The notes beneath the pieces are model-generated. The model saw only the letters and a list, made by a program, of their open reading frames with translations. It did not search any database and had not been told where the DNA came from. Positions 42,424 to 51,478 of a stretch of 64,000 bases of DNA are shown one piece after another (position 1 is the first letter of the stretch; each line of letters starts with the position of its first letter). The translations under genes and the position numbers were made by a program. The stretch comes from JAWVFM01 sp963771655 (GTDB lineage Bacteria; Actinomycetota; Thermoleophilia; Solirubrobacterales; 70-9): NCBI GenBank assembly GCA_963771655.1, contig CAVYUG010000005.1, forward strand, positions 62,001-126,000. The letters are read 5' to 3'.

Positions 42424-44054
42424 TTAGAGAAGACGGTGTTGGTAAGCGAACGCCGTCGCCGCCGCCCTGGAGGAGACGCCGAGCTTGGCGAAGATGTTGC
42501 TGACGTGGCGGTCGACGGTTCGCTCGCTGACGACGAGCGCGGCGGCGATCGCGCGGTTGGTATCGCCGGCGGCCACCAGGCGCAGGACCTCCTGCTCGCG
42601 AGGCGTGAGGCCGTGGGCATCCGCCGGCGCGCCGCCGCGGATCAGCGCCTCGACTCGGGCCAGGTCGGGCCGGGCTTCGAGCGTCGCGAACGTGGCGCGG
42701 GCCGCCTCGAGCTCGATCGTCGCGGCGTCCTCGTCATCGAGCGCGCGGTACGCCTGACCCGCAAGCATCCGCGCGCGGGCAGCCTCGTACGGCGCCCCGA
42801 GGGTCTGCCATACCTGCGCGGCTCGGCGTAGCGCTGCGAGTGCCGGCGGCGCGTTGCCCCGCGCCAGGCTCACCGAGCCGCGGGCGCCCGCGGCCATCGC
42901 GCCGAGCATCCGCTCGTCCTCGCCCGACGCGATCTGGTCGAGCTCGTCGAAGCCGCCCTGCCCGCCTCCTCGTCGGCGTCAACGGCGAGCATGATCTCGA
43001 CATAGGCCGGGAGGAGCGCAGCGCGCATCGGGCGCTCGCCGGTCTCGCCCAGCACCCGTCTGATCGCCGCTGCCGCCGCCGCTTGCTCGCCCTGCGCGAG
43101 GCGCAGGAGCGCCATCCCGGGCTGCGGCTCGTAGCCGCCGCGGCCGGCCTCGACGTACGCGCTCTCGGCCTCCGCGAGCTCGCCGCGGAGCCGATGCACG
43201 TCGCCACGCAGGTAGAGGGCCGTCGCCGCCGCCCGCGGGTTGCGCCCGGCCAGGCAGCGTTCGTGCGCGCGCTGCGCCTCCGCCACGGCTTGAGGCCAGT
43301 CGCCGCGGAGTTGGAGGATCTCCGCGCGGTGGACGAGGCATTGGCCGCTGAAGCTGACCATCTCGGGCTGGGCGTCGCACCACTCGCTCAGCGCCCTGGT
43401 CCACTCCTGGGCTCGACCGAGCTCGAACGCGTCCCGGCAGCCGGCGATCGTCCCGCAGTAGACGATCCCGGTGACGAGCGGGGAGAGCTCGTTCGTCGTC
43501 GCCGGGACCATCGCCTCGTCGAGGTAGCGCAGGCCATCGGCTGCGCGCCCGGCCATGACGAGCACGTGGCCTTGCTCGTGAGTCGCGAGGGCGAAGAGGT
43601 CCATATGGCCATGCTTTGCGCCGATCTCAGCGACCGTCCCGAGCGTCTCCGCCGCGGCTTCGAACTCACCCTCGCCCGTCTGCTGGAACGCGGTGGGGAT
43701 CATCAGGTAGCCGTGCTCGATCGAATCCGGCGGCTCTTCCTCGATCAGCCGGGCTCCCCGGCCGAGCCATCCCGTCGCGGCGCCCATCTCGCCGGCCCGC
43801 GCCCGCATCAGGCCGATCCAGATCGCACAGCGCGCCGCGAGCACGGGATCTCCCTCGGCGAGGTGGGCCTGGTACTGGCGCTCCAGCGCCGAGAAGTGAC
43901 CCTCCTCGTCGCCGACCATGCACGCGGCGGTGGCGAGCAACCTCAGGTCGTCGGCTGCCAGCGGCGCCTCGCGATCGGCGGCCGAGAGCCGTTCGTGGGC
44001 CTCCTTCCAGCGAAGGCCCGCGCACGCCTCTCGACCCCGATCGAGCTCCGTCAC
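42424..44054 (-). pseudogene. TPR-LuxR regulator split by a frameshift
   Basis: One protein is readable in two frames. The 5' part (44054 down to about 42960) encodes some 365 residues of helical TPR-like repeats, e.g. LDRGREACAGLRWKEAHERL and HERCLAGRNPRAAATALYLRG. The frame then shifts by one near 42950-42965, where DADEEAGRAA should continue as GGFDELDQIASGEDERM. The 3' frame ends in a complete LuxR helix-turn-helix, LTPREQEVLRLVAAGDTNRAIAAALVVSERTVDRHVSNIFAKLGV. Without the shift the protein would be about 540 residues. An indel in a GC-rich run, or a sequencing error, separates sensor from DNA-binding domain. Confidence 0.82.
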
Positions 44055-44194
44055 GCCGCGATTGTCGCTTACGGCTGGACGGAGCGCGGGTCCGGAGTCA
44101 CGCCTCCAGGCGAAGAGCAGCGCCGCACGAGGAGGTGACCCTTGCCCCGCAGGTGGCGCCGGGGGGGCTCGCCGACGTTAGTGTGGGCGCCGGG

Positions 44195-45780
44195 ATGGGT
44201 GAGGAGCGTCGGATCTCGCGCCGCCGGCTTGTCCGCGACGCCGGCGGGGCGGCAGCGGCTGCGGGGCTCTACGCGAGCCCGGCCCTGGCCGCTGCGTTCG
44301 CATGGCGGCATCGCGGTCAAGCGAGTCGCGGTGCTCGGCGGCGGGATGGCCGGCCTCGCCGCTGCCCACGAGCTCGTCGTGCGCGGCTTCGACGTCGACG
44401 TCTACGAGCCGACCGCCCTGGGCGGCAAGGCGCGCAGCATTCCGGTTCCGCACACCGCGCGCGGAGCGCGGCGCGCGCTCCCTGGCGAGCACGGGTTCCG
44501 TTTCTTCCCGGGCTTCTACCACCACGTTCCGGACACGATGCGACGAATCCCGTTCGGCGCGAACCCGAACGGCGTTTGGGACAACCTCATCGCGGCACCC
44601 GGGGCGAAGTTCGTCCGCTCGGAGGGTCGCCCCGACGCTCTCATCTTCGGCTTCGGCTACGACCCCGGTCAGGCGCTGACGGTCGAGGGCCTGCGTCAGA
44701 TCCTCGTCAACTCGCTGATCGACGGAAACGCCCTGCCGCCCGATGAGGCCGCCTACTTCGCCGAGCGCGCTTCTCGTCTTCGTGACGAGCTGCGACGAGC
44801 GCCGCTTCGGCGAGTGGGAGTACGTGAGCTGGTGGGACTTCGTCGGCGCGATCAGCCGCTCGGAGGAGTACCAGCACGTCGCCGCGCTCGGCCTGACCCG
44901 CACGCTCGTCGCCGCCAAGGAGAAGATCGCCAGCACCCGGACGATCGGCAACATGGGCGAGGCGTTCGTCATGAACATCATGGGCCGGGGGAACGACGGG
45001 GCGCCGGACCGCGTTCTCGACCTGCCAACCGACGAGGCCTGGATCCACCCGTGGGTGCGGCTGCTGCGCCGGCACGGGCGTCCGCTTTCACGACGGGCAG
45101 ACGATCGAGGCGCTCGAGATGCGGCGACGGCGAGGTCGTGGGCGCGCGGGCGCGCGGCCGACTCGGGGCGCCGTCGCCGGGTCGAGGCGGACTGGTTCGT
45201 CGTGCGCGATGCCCGCGGAGCGCGCGCGGAAGCTGTGGTCGCGGAAGGTGCTGCGCCGCCGACCCGAAGCTCCACCGCATGAACAAGCTCTTCGTCGACT
45301 GGATGGTCGGGATCCAGTTCTACCTGCGGCGCGAGGTCGACATCACCCGCGGCCACATCACCTTCCTCGACTCGCCGTGGGCGCTGACGGCGCTGACCCA
45401 GGGCCAGTTCTGGGACGACCGCGAGTTCCGGCGCGACTACGGCGACGGCAAGGTCGCCGATTGCCTCTCGGTCGACATCTCCGACTGGGACGCGTTCCGG
45501 GCATCGATCTACAAGCGGCCGGCGCAAGCGCTGCAAGCCGCACGAGGTCGCGCGCGAGGTGTGGGCGCAGATGAAGGCGCACCTCGAGGACACGGGCGAC
45601 GACGTACCTGCCGGACGACATCCTGCACTCCTGGTTCATGGACCCGGGCGTGCGCTGGCAGCCCGGCACCGGCGCCGCAACTCGATCGCACGCCGCTGCT
45701 CGTCAAAGTCGGGTCTGGAAGCAAGCGCCCGAAGGCGCTCGACCAAGATCCGACACCGCCAGGCGTCACGGAAGCACCTC
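44195..45780 (+). pseudogene. Degenerate FAD-dependent oxidoreductase (HpnE/phytoene-desaturase-like)
   Basis: A Tat-like leader (RRISRRRLVRDAGGAAAAAG) begins at the ATG 44195. The FAD motif RVAVLGGGMAGLAAAHELVVRGFDVDVYEP follows one frame over from about 44310. Later conserved blocks are GEHGFRFFPGFYHHVPDTMRR, LVFVTSCDERRFGEWEYVSWWDFVG, DITRGHITFLDSPWALTALTQGQFW, LPDDILHSWFMDPGVRW and TPLLVKVGS. They lie in at least six successive frames, with breaks near 44310, 44770, 45070, 45150-45270, 45535 and 45600. The 3' end is lost at an IS481 remnant. The order of blocks shows one ancestral gene that has decayed well past a single error. Confidence 0.85.
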
Positions 45781-45784
45781 GACG

Positions 45785-46370
45785 CCGTGGGCCTACGACG
45801 TAATGAGTGGTCGCGCCCGGGGGCCCTGCTCGACGTCGACATGGCACGCCTGGCGCGCTTTGAACGCCCTCGGCACCGCGCCGAGGGCCACCGCACCGAG
45901 GCCAACCGCAACCGCGGCGCCGGCTACGTCTGGCTTCATTGCGTCGTCGACGACCACTCCCGCTACGCCTACGTCGAGCAGCACGACGATGAGAGCGCGG
46001 CCACCGCTGCGGCGGTGTTCGGCGGGCATCGACCATTGCGATCCCGAAATCGGGCTCGACCCCGGAGCCGGCGATGAGCGACAACGCTCTGGTCTATCGG
46101 CGCTCGCGAGCCTTTCAGGCCGCGATCGAGCGCCACGGCATGCGTCACATCCTCACGCCGCCCTACACACCGCGCTGGAACGGCAAGGTCGAGCGCTTCA
46201 TCCAGACGCTGAAAAGGGAGTGGGCCTACGCCCACTCCTGGCCCGGCTCAACCGAGCGGGCCAGGGCTCTGAGATCCTTCATTCGCTACTACAACCGGCG
46301 ACGCCCCCAGAGCTCGCTGGGCGACCGGCCGCCGATCAGCCGCGTTCACAACGTCGTGGGTAGCAGCTCT
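45785..46370 (+). mobile_element. IS481-family transposase remnant
   Basis: Only the catalytic core and C-terminus remain. The first frame reads LRRNEWSRPGALLDVDMARLARFERP and VVDDHSRYAYVEQHDDESAATAAAVF (first DDE Asp in LDVD). It shifts near 46022 to GIDHCDPEIGLDP and near 46070 to MSDNALVYRRSRAFQAAIERHGMRHILTPPYTPRWNGKVERFIQTLKREWAY (second Asp and the Glu of KVERF), ending at PPISRVHNVVG. The N-terminal HTH and the left end are missing. No inverted repeats or target duplication were recognised. It cannot transpose on its own. Confidence 0.85.
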
Positions 46371-46483
46371 AGCGCGGCTCGGAGGCGATCCATCTCCTCC
46401 TGATCGGCGAGCACTGGCACGATGTCCCGGCCGGCGAGCAGGGCGGCCACGGCCTGCGCGGTGCCGACGTTCCCACTCGACAT
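46360..46483 (-). pseudogene. 5' fragment of a minus-strand gene cut by the IS remnant
   Basis: From an ATG at 46481-46483 the minus strand reads SSGNVGTAQAVAALLAGRD and then IVPVLADQEEMDRLRAALELL before running into IS481 sequence. The opening resembles the start of SnoaL-like proteins, and a complete SnoaL-like gene lies 9 bp upstream, but about 40 residues are too few for a firm call. The break coincides with the right edge of the insertion-sequence remnant. Confidence 0.4.
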
Positions 46484-46492
46484 TCGCCTCGC

Positions 46493-46933
46493 CTATCCCT
46501 CGAGGCCGGCGGCTCTCAGCGCGGAGGCGCGCTCGAGGTGGAACTCGACGCGCTTGAGCTTGCCGTCCTCGAAAAAGGCGACGGTGGCGCCATCGTTCGT
46601 CATCGGGCTCGGGGAGCCCTTCGGCGTCACCACCTGGCGGCCGAAGAAGACGAACGCGTCGCCCGAGCGCCGAAATTCCTCCTCGCGCTCGACCCGGTAA
46701 CTCTCGAACGGCTCCAGCCAGTCCTGCCAAGCGTCGTCCATGGCTCCGACCCCCGAGAACGTGCCCGTAAAGCCGCCCGGGCCGACCATCGCGATCTCGA
46801 AGTCGGGTGCGGCGATCTCGGCCAGCACCTCCCGGCTGCGGCTGAGGTAGGCGGGGTCGCGCAGGGCATCGACCCAGTCGCTCTCGGGCAGCAGGCTCAC
46901 CAGGGCGTCAACGGTGGCTTCATCCACTGCCAC
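46493..46933 (-). CDS. SnoaL-like (NTF2-fold) protein
   Basis: 146 residues from the GTG at 46931-46933; an in-frame TTG at 46951 is an alternative. Pattern: DALVSLLPESDWVDALRDPAYL, ILAEIAAPDFEIAMVG-type segment (here EVLAEIAAPDFEIAMVGPGG), AMDDAWQDWLEPFESYRVEREEEFRRSGDAFVFFGRQVVTPKG and ATVAFFEDGKLKRVEFHLERASAL, the strand order of NTF2-like proteins. Ligand-binding or isomerase-type roles are usual for the family. It is divergent from the methylsuccinyl-CoA dehydrogenase gene and upstream of a broken relative. Confidence 0.8.
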   Translation of the reverse strand: MAVDEATVDALVSLLPESDWVDALRDPAYLSRSREVLAEIAAPDFEIAMVGPGGFTGTFSGVGAMDDAWQDWLEPFESYRVEREEEFRRSGDAFVFFGRQVVTPKGSPSPMTNDGATVAFFEDGKLKRVEFHLERASALRAAGLEG

Positions 46934-46986
46934 CGGCCGAGTATCCCCCAATATCCTTCAGCGCCCACCCCCGACCCCGAGGAGCC

Positions 46987-48177
46987 ATGGCAGTAGCCAC
47001 CCAACAGGAGCTGACCGACGAGCAGAAGGCGATCACCGAGATGGTTCGCCAGTTCGCCGACAACGAGATCATCCCCGTCGCCGAGGAGTTCGATCACGAG
47101 GACAAGTTCCCGGAGGCGATCGTCGAGCAGATGAAGGAGCTCGGGCTCTTCGGCGTCACGATCCCCGAGGAATACGGCGGGATGGGGCTCGACCTCACGA
47201 CCTACGCGATGATCGTCGAGGAGCTCTCACGCGGTTGGATCTCGATCTCGGGCGTCGTCAACACCCACTTCATCGGGTCGTACCTGCTGATGAAGTTCGG
47301 CACCGACGAGCAGCGCGACAAGTACCTGCCGCGGATGGCCACGGGGGAGATCCGCGCCGCGTTCTCGCTGTCGGAGCCCGAGGTTGGCTCCGACGTCCAG
47401 GGGATCAAGTCGACCGCGAAGCAAGTCGACGGCGGTTGGGAGATCAACGGGCAGAAGATGTGGGTCACCAACGGCCTGCGCTCGGGCCTCGTCTTCGTCC
47501 TCGTCAAGACCGACCCGAAGGCCGACCCGCCCTACACGGGCATGACCTGCTTCATCTGCGAGAAGGCGCCCGGCGAGTCGGAGGTGCCAGGACTGACCAT
47601 CCCGCCGAAGATCAAGAAGATGGGCTACAAGGGCGTGGAGTCCACGGAGCTCGTCTTCGACGGCTTCAAGGTTGCCGACGATGGCGTGCTCGGCGGGCCG
47701 GACGGCGTCGGCAAGGGCTTCAAGCAGATGATGGACGCGCTCGAGGTGGGCCGGGTCAACGTCGCCGCCCGCGGCGTCGGCGTCGCCCAGCGGGCCCTCG
47801 AGCTGGCGCTCCGCTACAGCCAGGAGCGCAAGACGTTCGGCAAGCCCATCGCCCAGCATCAGGCGATCACCTTCAAGCTCGCCGAGATGGGCACCAGGGT
47901 CGAGGCCGCGCGCCTCCTGACGCTGAAGGCGGCGAGGATGAAGGACGCCGGCGAGCGAAGCGACCTCGAGGCCGGGATGGCGAAGCTCTTCGCGGCGGAG
48001 GCCGCCAAGGAGAACGCCGAGGAGTCCCTGCGGATCCACGGCGGCTACGGCTACTCGAAGGAGTACGAGATCGAGCGCCTCTACCGTGACGCGCCGCTGC
48101 TCATCATCGGCGAGGGGACATCCGAGATCCAGAAGATGGTGATCGGCCGCAAGCTCCTGGAGCGAAACAAGATCTAG
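46987..48177 (+). CDS. mcd: Acyl-CoA dehydrogenase, probable methylsuccinyl-CoA dehydrogenase
   Basis: 396 residues, complete acyl-CoA dehydrogenase: VRQFADNEIIPVAEEFDHEDKFP at the N-terminus, AAFSLSEPEVGSDV near 122 (FAD/substrate motif), INGQKMWVTNG near 152, RVNVAARGVGVAQRALELALRYSQERKTFGKPIAQHQAITFKLAEM near 255-300, and the catalytic-base region IHGGYGYSKEYEIERLYRDAPLLIIGEGTSEIQ near 345-385. The sequence follows closely what I recall for the Streptomyces enzyme of the ethylmalonyl-CoA cluster. With a mesaconyl-CoA hydratase gene 0.9 kb downstream, oxidation of (2S)-methylsuccinyl-CoA to mesaconyl-CoA is the likely reaction. A general short-chain dehydrogenase is the alternative. Confidence 0.88.
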   Translation: MAVATQQELTDEQKAITEMVRQFADNEIIPVAEEFDHEDKFPEAIVEQMKELGLFGVTIPEEYGGMGLDLTTYAMIVEELSRGWISISGVVNTHFIGSYLLMKFGTDEQRDKYLPRMATGEIRAAFSLSEPEVGSDVQGIKSTAKQVDGGWEINGQKMWVTNGLRSGLVFVLVKTDPKADPPYTGMTCFICEKAPGESEVPGLTIPPKIKKMGYKGVESTELVFDGFKVADDGVLGGPDGVGKGFKQMMDALEVGRVNVAARGVGVAQRALELALRYSQERKTFGKPIAQHQAITFKLAEMGTRVEAARLLTLKAARMKDAGERSDLEAGMAKLFAAEAAKENAEESLRIHGGYGYSKEYEIERLYRDAPLLIIGEGTSEIQKMVIGRKLLERNKI

Positions 48178-48540
48178 TTGGCGTCCGCGGCCGACCTCAT
48201 CAAGACCGCCGTCGAGCGCGTCCAGCGCGAGGCCCCGGCGCTCGCGGGCCTGAAGCTGGTGTTCGGCGTCGAGCTGCCCGCCCGCGGTGACGTTCAGGTG
48301 TTCCGAGTCGAGGTCCCGGGCCCGAAGGTATCGAAGGGCTTCTCAGAGGACGAGCGGCTGCGGCTGTCGATACCCCGCTCGATGTTCAACATCCTCGCCG
48401 CCGAGGGCGAGCTCGCGGACTGGCAGGAGGCCTACGAGCACGGGCATCTCAAGATCGAGGGCGACCGCCGGGTCCAGCAGCTCGTCGGCCAGGTGATCGT
48501 GCGCCAGATGGCGCGTTCGCACCTGAAGCGGGCGCGCTAG
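48178..48540 (+). CDS. Hypothetical protein, possibly SCP2-like
   Basis: 120 residues starting at a TTG directly after the dehydrogenase stop (TAGTTG), so it is cotranscribed. A central strand pattern, LKLVFGVELPARGDVQVFRVEVPGPKVSKGF, and the C-terminal WQEAYEHGHLKIEGDRRVQQLVGQVIVRQM recall sterol-carrier-protein-2-like or alkyl-sulfatase C-terminal domains, in which a hydrophobic tunnel binds lipids. The match is weak. Placement between two acyl-CoA pathway enzymes suggests lipid or CoA-ester handling. Its stop overlaps the convergent PaaI-like gene. Confidence 0.6.
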   Translation: MASAADLIKTAVERVQREAPALAGLKLVFGVELPARGDVQVFRVEVPGPKVSKGFSEDERLRLSIPRSMFNILAAEGELADWQEAYEHGHLKIEGDRRVQQLVGQVIVRQMARSHLKRAR

Positions 48541-48953
48541 TCGGTCTTGAGGCCGCCGGTCTCGCGTCGAAGGCGCTCGCGCGGGAAGATCGAGAAGCTT
48601 CCCACGGCGGTCGCGAGGAGCCTCGAGTCCTCGTGGCGGACCTCACTTCGCATGACGCCCACCCGGTCGTTCCTGCGGTCGAGCTCGCTCGTGCAGATCA
48701 CGTCACCCTCGCGTGCCGTCTGCACGTAGTTGATCGAGATCCCGATGGTGGCGATCCGCTCGGTCTCGTCGAGGTCCCGCCAGAGGGTCGAGCCCATGCA
48801 GTAATCCACCATCGCGTAGGCCACGGGGCCCGACAGCAGCCCGGCCGCGTTGATCAGCTCGGGCCTGATCGTGAGGCGGACCCGGTCGTGCGCCTCCCAG
48901 CGCATGCCGAACCAGCGGCTCACCCCGTCGAATCCCTCGCGCTCGCTCGCCAC
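48537..48953 (-). CDS. PaaI-family hotdog thioesterase
   Basis: 138 residues. Hotdog fold of the PaaI type: LTIRPELINAAGLLSGPVAYAMVDYCMGSTLWRD near 27-60 (the central hotdog helix with its acidic catalytic residue in MVDYCMG), IATIGISINYVQTAREGDVICTSELDRRNDRVGVMRSEVRHEDSRLLATAVGSF near 67-120. Such enzymes hydrolyse acyl-CoA thioesters in the cytoplasm. It is convergent with the SCP2-like gene (4-bp overlap) and divergent from the mesaconyl-CoA hydratase gene, with palindrome copy B in the gap. Confidence 0.87.
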   Translation of the reverse strand: MASEREGFDGVSRWFGMRWEAHDRVRLTIRPELINAAGLLSGPVAYAMVDYCMGSTLWRDLDETERIATIGISINYVQTAREGDVICTSELDRRNDRVGVMRSEVRHEDSRLLATAVGSFSIFPRERLRRETGGLKTD

Positions 48954-48980
48954 AGGCCGGGCAGCCTACCCGCAAGCCGC

Positions 48981-49024
48981 GAACGTCCCTCATGCCCGTG
49001 CATAGCCCCTCGCGAGGGACGTTC
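48981..49024. repeat. Dispersed palindromic element, copy B
   Basis: Perfect 11-bp arms GAACGTCCCTC (48981-48991) and GAGGGACGTTC (49014-49024). On the minus strand the centre reads GGGGCTATGCACGGG, the same core as copies A and C. Here it separates divergent genes rather than following a stop, so its role cannot be only transcription termination. Confidence 0.8.
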
Positions 49025-49063
49025 AGCGCGATGCGGCGCCGCTCGGGCATACTGCCGACCCCT

Positions 49064-49609
49064 ATGAACGACACTGCAACGCATGAATTGATCACCGACC
49101 AGGCGGGCCGCGAGGCCTCGGGCGCGCACCGCTACGGCCGCTATCTCGAGGAGTTCGAGGTCGGCGCGGTCTACAAGCACTGGCCGGCCAAGACGGTCAC
49201 CGAGGCCGACGACCACCTCTTCTGCCTGATCACGATGAACCACCACCCGCTGCACATCAACGACGTCTACGCGGGGAAGTCGCAGCAGGGCCAGAACGTC
49301 GTCGTGGGCCCCCTCGTCTACTCGCTCGCGGTGGGGATGACCGTCTCCGACGTTTCCGGGAAGGCGATCGCCAACCTCGCCACCGAGGAGCTCTCCCATC
49401 CCAACCCGGTGTTCCACGGCGACACGCTCTACTGCGAGTCCGAGGTCCTGGAGGTCCGGCCGTCGCAGTCGAAGCCCGACCGCGGCGTCGTCAAGGTGCA
49501 CACGCGGGTCTTCAAGCAGACCGGCGAGCTGGTGGCCGAGTTCAAGCGCTCGGTCCTCGTGCCGCGCGATCCCGAGGCGATCGGGGCGGCCGAGGGCGCG
49601 GTCGACTAG
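49064..49609 (+). CDS. mch: MaoC-like hydratase, probable mesaconyl-CoA hydratase (short Streptomyces type)
   Basis: 181 residues from the ATG at 49064. Hotdog hydratase: YGRYLEEFEVGAVYKHWPAKTVTEADDHLFCLITMNHHPLHIND near 24-65 (the hydratase motif with catalytic Asp and His), VVVGPLVYSLAVGMTVSDVSGKAIANLATEELSHPNPVFHGDTLYCESEVL near 80-130. It matches from memory the about 170-residue MaoC protein in the Streptomyces ethylmalonyl-CoA cluster, which hydrates mesaconyl-CoA to beta-methylmalyl-CoA. Its gene neighbour, an Mcd-type acyl-CoA dehydrogenase, makes the substrate, and Mcl encoded at 39.6-40.7 kb uses the product. Confidence 0.87.
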   Translation: MNDTATHELITDQAGREASGAHRYGRYLEEFEVGAVYKHWPAKTVTEADDHLFCLITMNHHPLHINDVYAGKSQQGQNVVVGPLVYSLAVGMTVSDVSGKAIANLATEELSHPNPVFHGDTLYCESEVLEVRPSQSKPDRGVVKVHTRVFKQTGELVAEFKRSVLVPRDPEAIGAAEGAVD

Positions 49610-49616
49610 GCCGTCC

Positions 49617-50240
49617 GTGGCGGACGCGGGCGGCGAGCACCCCTTCGCGGCCCTCGTCCGCGAGCGGGGCGGGCTTCCGCTCGCCTCGCCCGCCGAGGTT
49701 TCCCTCCCGCTCGGCGAGGCCGCCTTCGTCGCCGTCCTCGCGCGCGGCGAGGAGATCCTGCCCCCCGTGGCGCGACTGGGCCCCTGGCAGGCCGGCGCCT
49801 GGCTGCTCCTTGCCGCGGATGACGCTGAGATCGGCGATCGGGAGGCGGCGGCAGCGCAGTCGCTCGCGGAGGCGCTGGCCGAGGATGAGGTGCCCGCCTA
49901 CCTGGTGACCGCCGGACGCGTGGGCGGCTCGGGAGCGAGCTCGCGGGAGATCGACGCGGAACTCGTCGGCCGTGTCCTCGACGCGGCGATTGCGGGTGAG
50001 GTCGGCTGGGAGGCCGATCCCGACTTCTCCTTCGAGCTGCCGATGGAGACCCCCGGGGTCGGGGTCGAGGAGCGACGCGCGCTCGTGCCGCGGTTCCTCT
50101 ATGCGCGAACGGACCGCGTGTACGACTACGCGGCGATGGTTCCGGCCGCCCAGCGTGAGCGCACGGCGCGCCTCGACGCGGTCGTCGGGCTGGCGACGGA
50201 GATCTGCGACTCGATTGCGCCGCCGCGCCGCCGCGCGTAG
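49617..50240 (+). CDS. Hypothetical protein, weakly like the C-terminus of ATP-dependent PEP carboxykinase
   Basis: 207 residues, GTG start 7 bp after the mch stop, so probably cotranscribed. The first half is alanine-rich with FAALVRERGGLPLASPAEVSLPLGEAAFVAVLARGEEILPPVARLGPW. In the second half, WEADPDFSFELPMETPGVGVEERRALVPRFLYARTDRVYDYAAMVP is reminiscent of the PckA C-terminal segment FGFEVPxxxPGV. No P-loop or catalytic residues of a carboxykinase are present, so enzymatic activity of that kind is unlikely. Soluble; function unknown. The adjacency to an acyl-CoA pathway enzyme is the only functional hint. Confidence 0.6.
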   Translation: MADAGGEHPFAALVRERGGLPLASPAEVSLPLGEAAFVAVLARGEEILPPVARLGPWQAGAWLLLAADDAEIGDREAAAAQSLAEALAEDEVPAYLVTAGRVGGSGASSREIDAELVGRVLDAAIAGEVGWEADPDFSFELPMETPGVGVEERRALVPRFLYARTDRVYDYAAMVPAAQRERTARLDAVVGLATEICDSIAPPRRRA

Positions 50241-50244
50241 CTCG

Positions 50245-51402
50245 ATGCGGCGAGCGACGACGCCTGCTCTCGGAATCGCGCTCGCCGCGGCGATCGCGCT
50301 GGCGCTCGCCCCGGGCGCGGAGCGAGCGATCGCCGCGGCACCGGTCTGCGCCGGCGACACCAGCGCGTCGCAGATCGACCCGAAGCCCGGGCCGCGCCTT
50401 CGCTTCGGCATCAACCCGGCCGGCGAGGCCGGGGCCCTCGGCCCGCCGGTCACGCCCGCGCCCGAGCACCCGGGCAAGACGCTCGCCGCGCTCGCGAAGC
50501 TCCGTCCAGCGGGCCGACCCCTCTACCTGCGCCTGAACCGGTTCTTCTGGTCCGAGGGCGCCGCGGGCATCAGGAAGTTCGCCGAGCTCACGAGGCGCTA
50601 TACGCGCCGCGGCTATCCGGTCGAGCTTCAGCTCCGCTACCACCCGCGCCCGAGCCAGGAGGGCCGGATCGCCCGCTGGGCCCACTTCGTCCAGCGCGTC
50701 GTCCGCAGGTTCGGCCGCAATCCGCTCGTCGTCGCGATTCAGGTCACGAACGAGGTCAACTTCCTTCCCTTCGTGCCGGACGCCTCCGACGCGGCCTTCG
50801 CGGGAGCGAAGGACGCGCTCATACGCGGCGTCGAGGTCGCGCACAAAACGGCCGGGCGGCTCGGCTACCGGCAGCTGCGAATCGGGTTCAACTGGGCCTA
50901 CCGGAACGACCCGGCGAGCGAAAACGCGTTCTGGACCTACCTTCGCGACCACGGCGGGCCGCGGTTCGTCCGGTCGGTCGACTGGGTCGGGCTCGACGCC
51001 TACCCCGGCACGTTCTTCCCGCCCACGGAGCCGTTGCCCGGCGGCTACCGCGACGGGATGGTCAACGCGATGAGCGTGCTGCGGGAGTGCTTCATGCCGA
51101 TCGCGGGGCTCGGCGCCCGCGTCCCGATGCGCGTCGAGGAGAACGGCTTCCCGACCGGGGTGGGTCGCTCGGAGGCAACGCAGGTCGACGCCATGCGGGA
51201 GATGGTTGGTGCGGTGAACCGGTTTCGGGGGACCTACAACGTCAGCGACTATCGATGGTTCGACCTCCGCGACCACCTGACGAGCGACCCGAACTTCCAG
51301 CGCCACTACGGCCTCCTGCGCGACGACTACACGCCCAAGCCGGCCTTCGCCGTCTATCGTCGCCTGGTGGCCCGCCTCGCCCACCGATACGGCTCGCCGT
51401 AA
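50245..51402 (+). CDS. Secreted glycoside-hydrolase-like TIM-barrel protein (clan GH-A type)
   Basis: 385 residues from the ATG at 50245, 4 bp after the previous stop. Signal peptide at about 7-32 (ALGIALAAAIALALAPGAERAIAAA). The TIM barrel shows YLRLNRFFWSEGAAGIRKFAELT, then VVAIQVTNEVNFLPF near 160, where the Asn-Glu pair is the clan A acid/base signature. DWVGLDAYPGTFFPP lies near 250, and RVEENGFPTGVGR near 298 has a Glu placed as nucleophile. Secreted glycan cleavage is likely; the exact GH family and the substrate are not assignable by eye. Confidence 0.8.
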   Translation: MRRATTPALGIALAAAIALALAPGAERAIAAAPVCAGDTSASQIDPKPGPRLRFGINPAGEAGALGPPVTPAPEHPGKTLAALAKLRPAGRPLYLRLNRFFWSEGAAGIRKFAELTRRYTRRGYPVELQLRYHPRPSQEGRIARWAHFVQRVVRRFGRNPLVVAIQVTNEVNFLPFVPDASDAAFAGAKDALIRGVEVAHKTAGRLGYRQLRIGFNWAYRNDPASENAFWTYLRDHGGPRFVRSVDWVGLDAYPGTFFPPTEPLPGGYRDGMVNAMSVLRECFMPIAGLGARVPMRVEENGFPTGVGRSEATQVDAMREMVGAVNRFRGTYNVSDYRWFDLRDHLTSDPNFQRHYGLLRDDYTPKPAFAVYRRLVARLAHRYGSP

Positions 51403-51407
51403 CCCCG

Positions 51408-51453
51408 CGAACGTCCCTCGTTGGGGGCTATAGGCGGTACTCCGGGACGTTCG
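51408..51453. repeat. Dispersed palindromic element, copy C
   Basis: Perfect 10-bp arms CGAACGTCCC (51408-51417) and GGGACGTTCG (51444-51453) with GGGGGCTATA in the loop. It begins 5 bp after the glycosidase stop and ends 25 bp before the next start on the same strand. Same arms and core as copies A and B. Confidence 0.82.
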
Positions 51454-51478
51454 ACGGGGTGGGCGTAGGATTTGGGCG

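Noticed and set aside
45559..46077. Plus-strand frame of 172 residues as a new gene
   Set aside because: It is a chance read-through joining the end of the FAD oxidoreductase pseudogene to the IS481 catalytic core.
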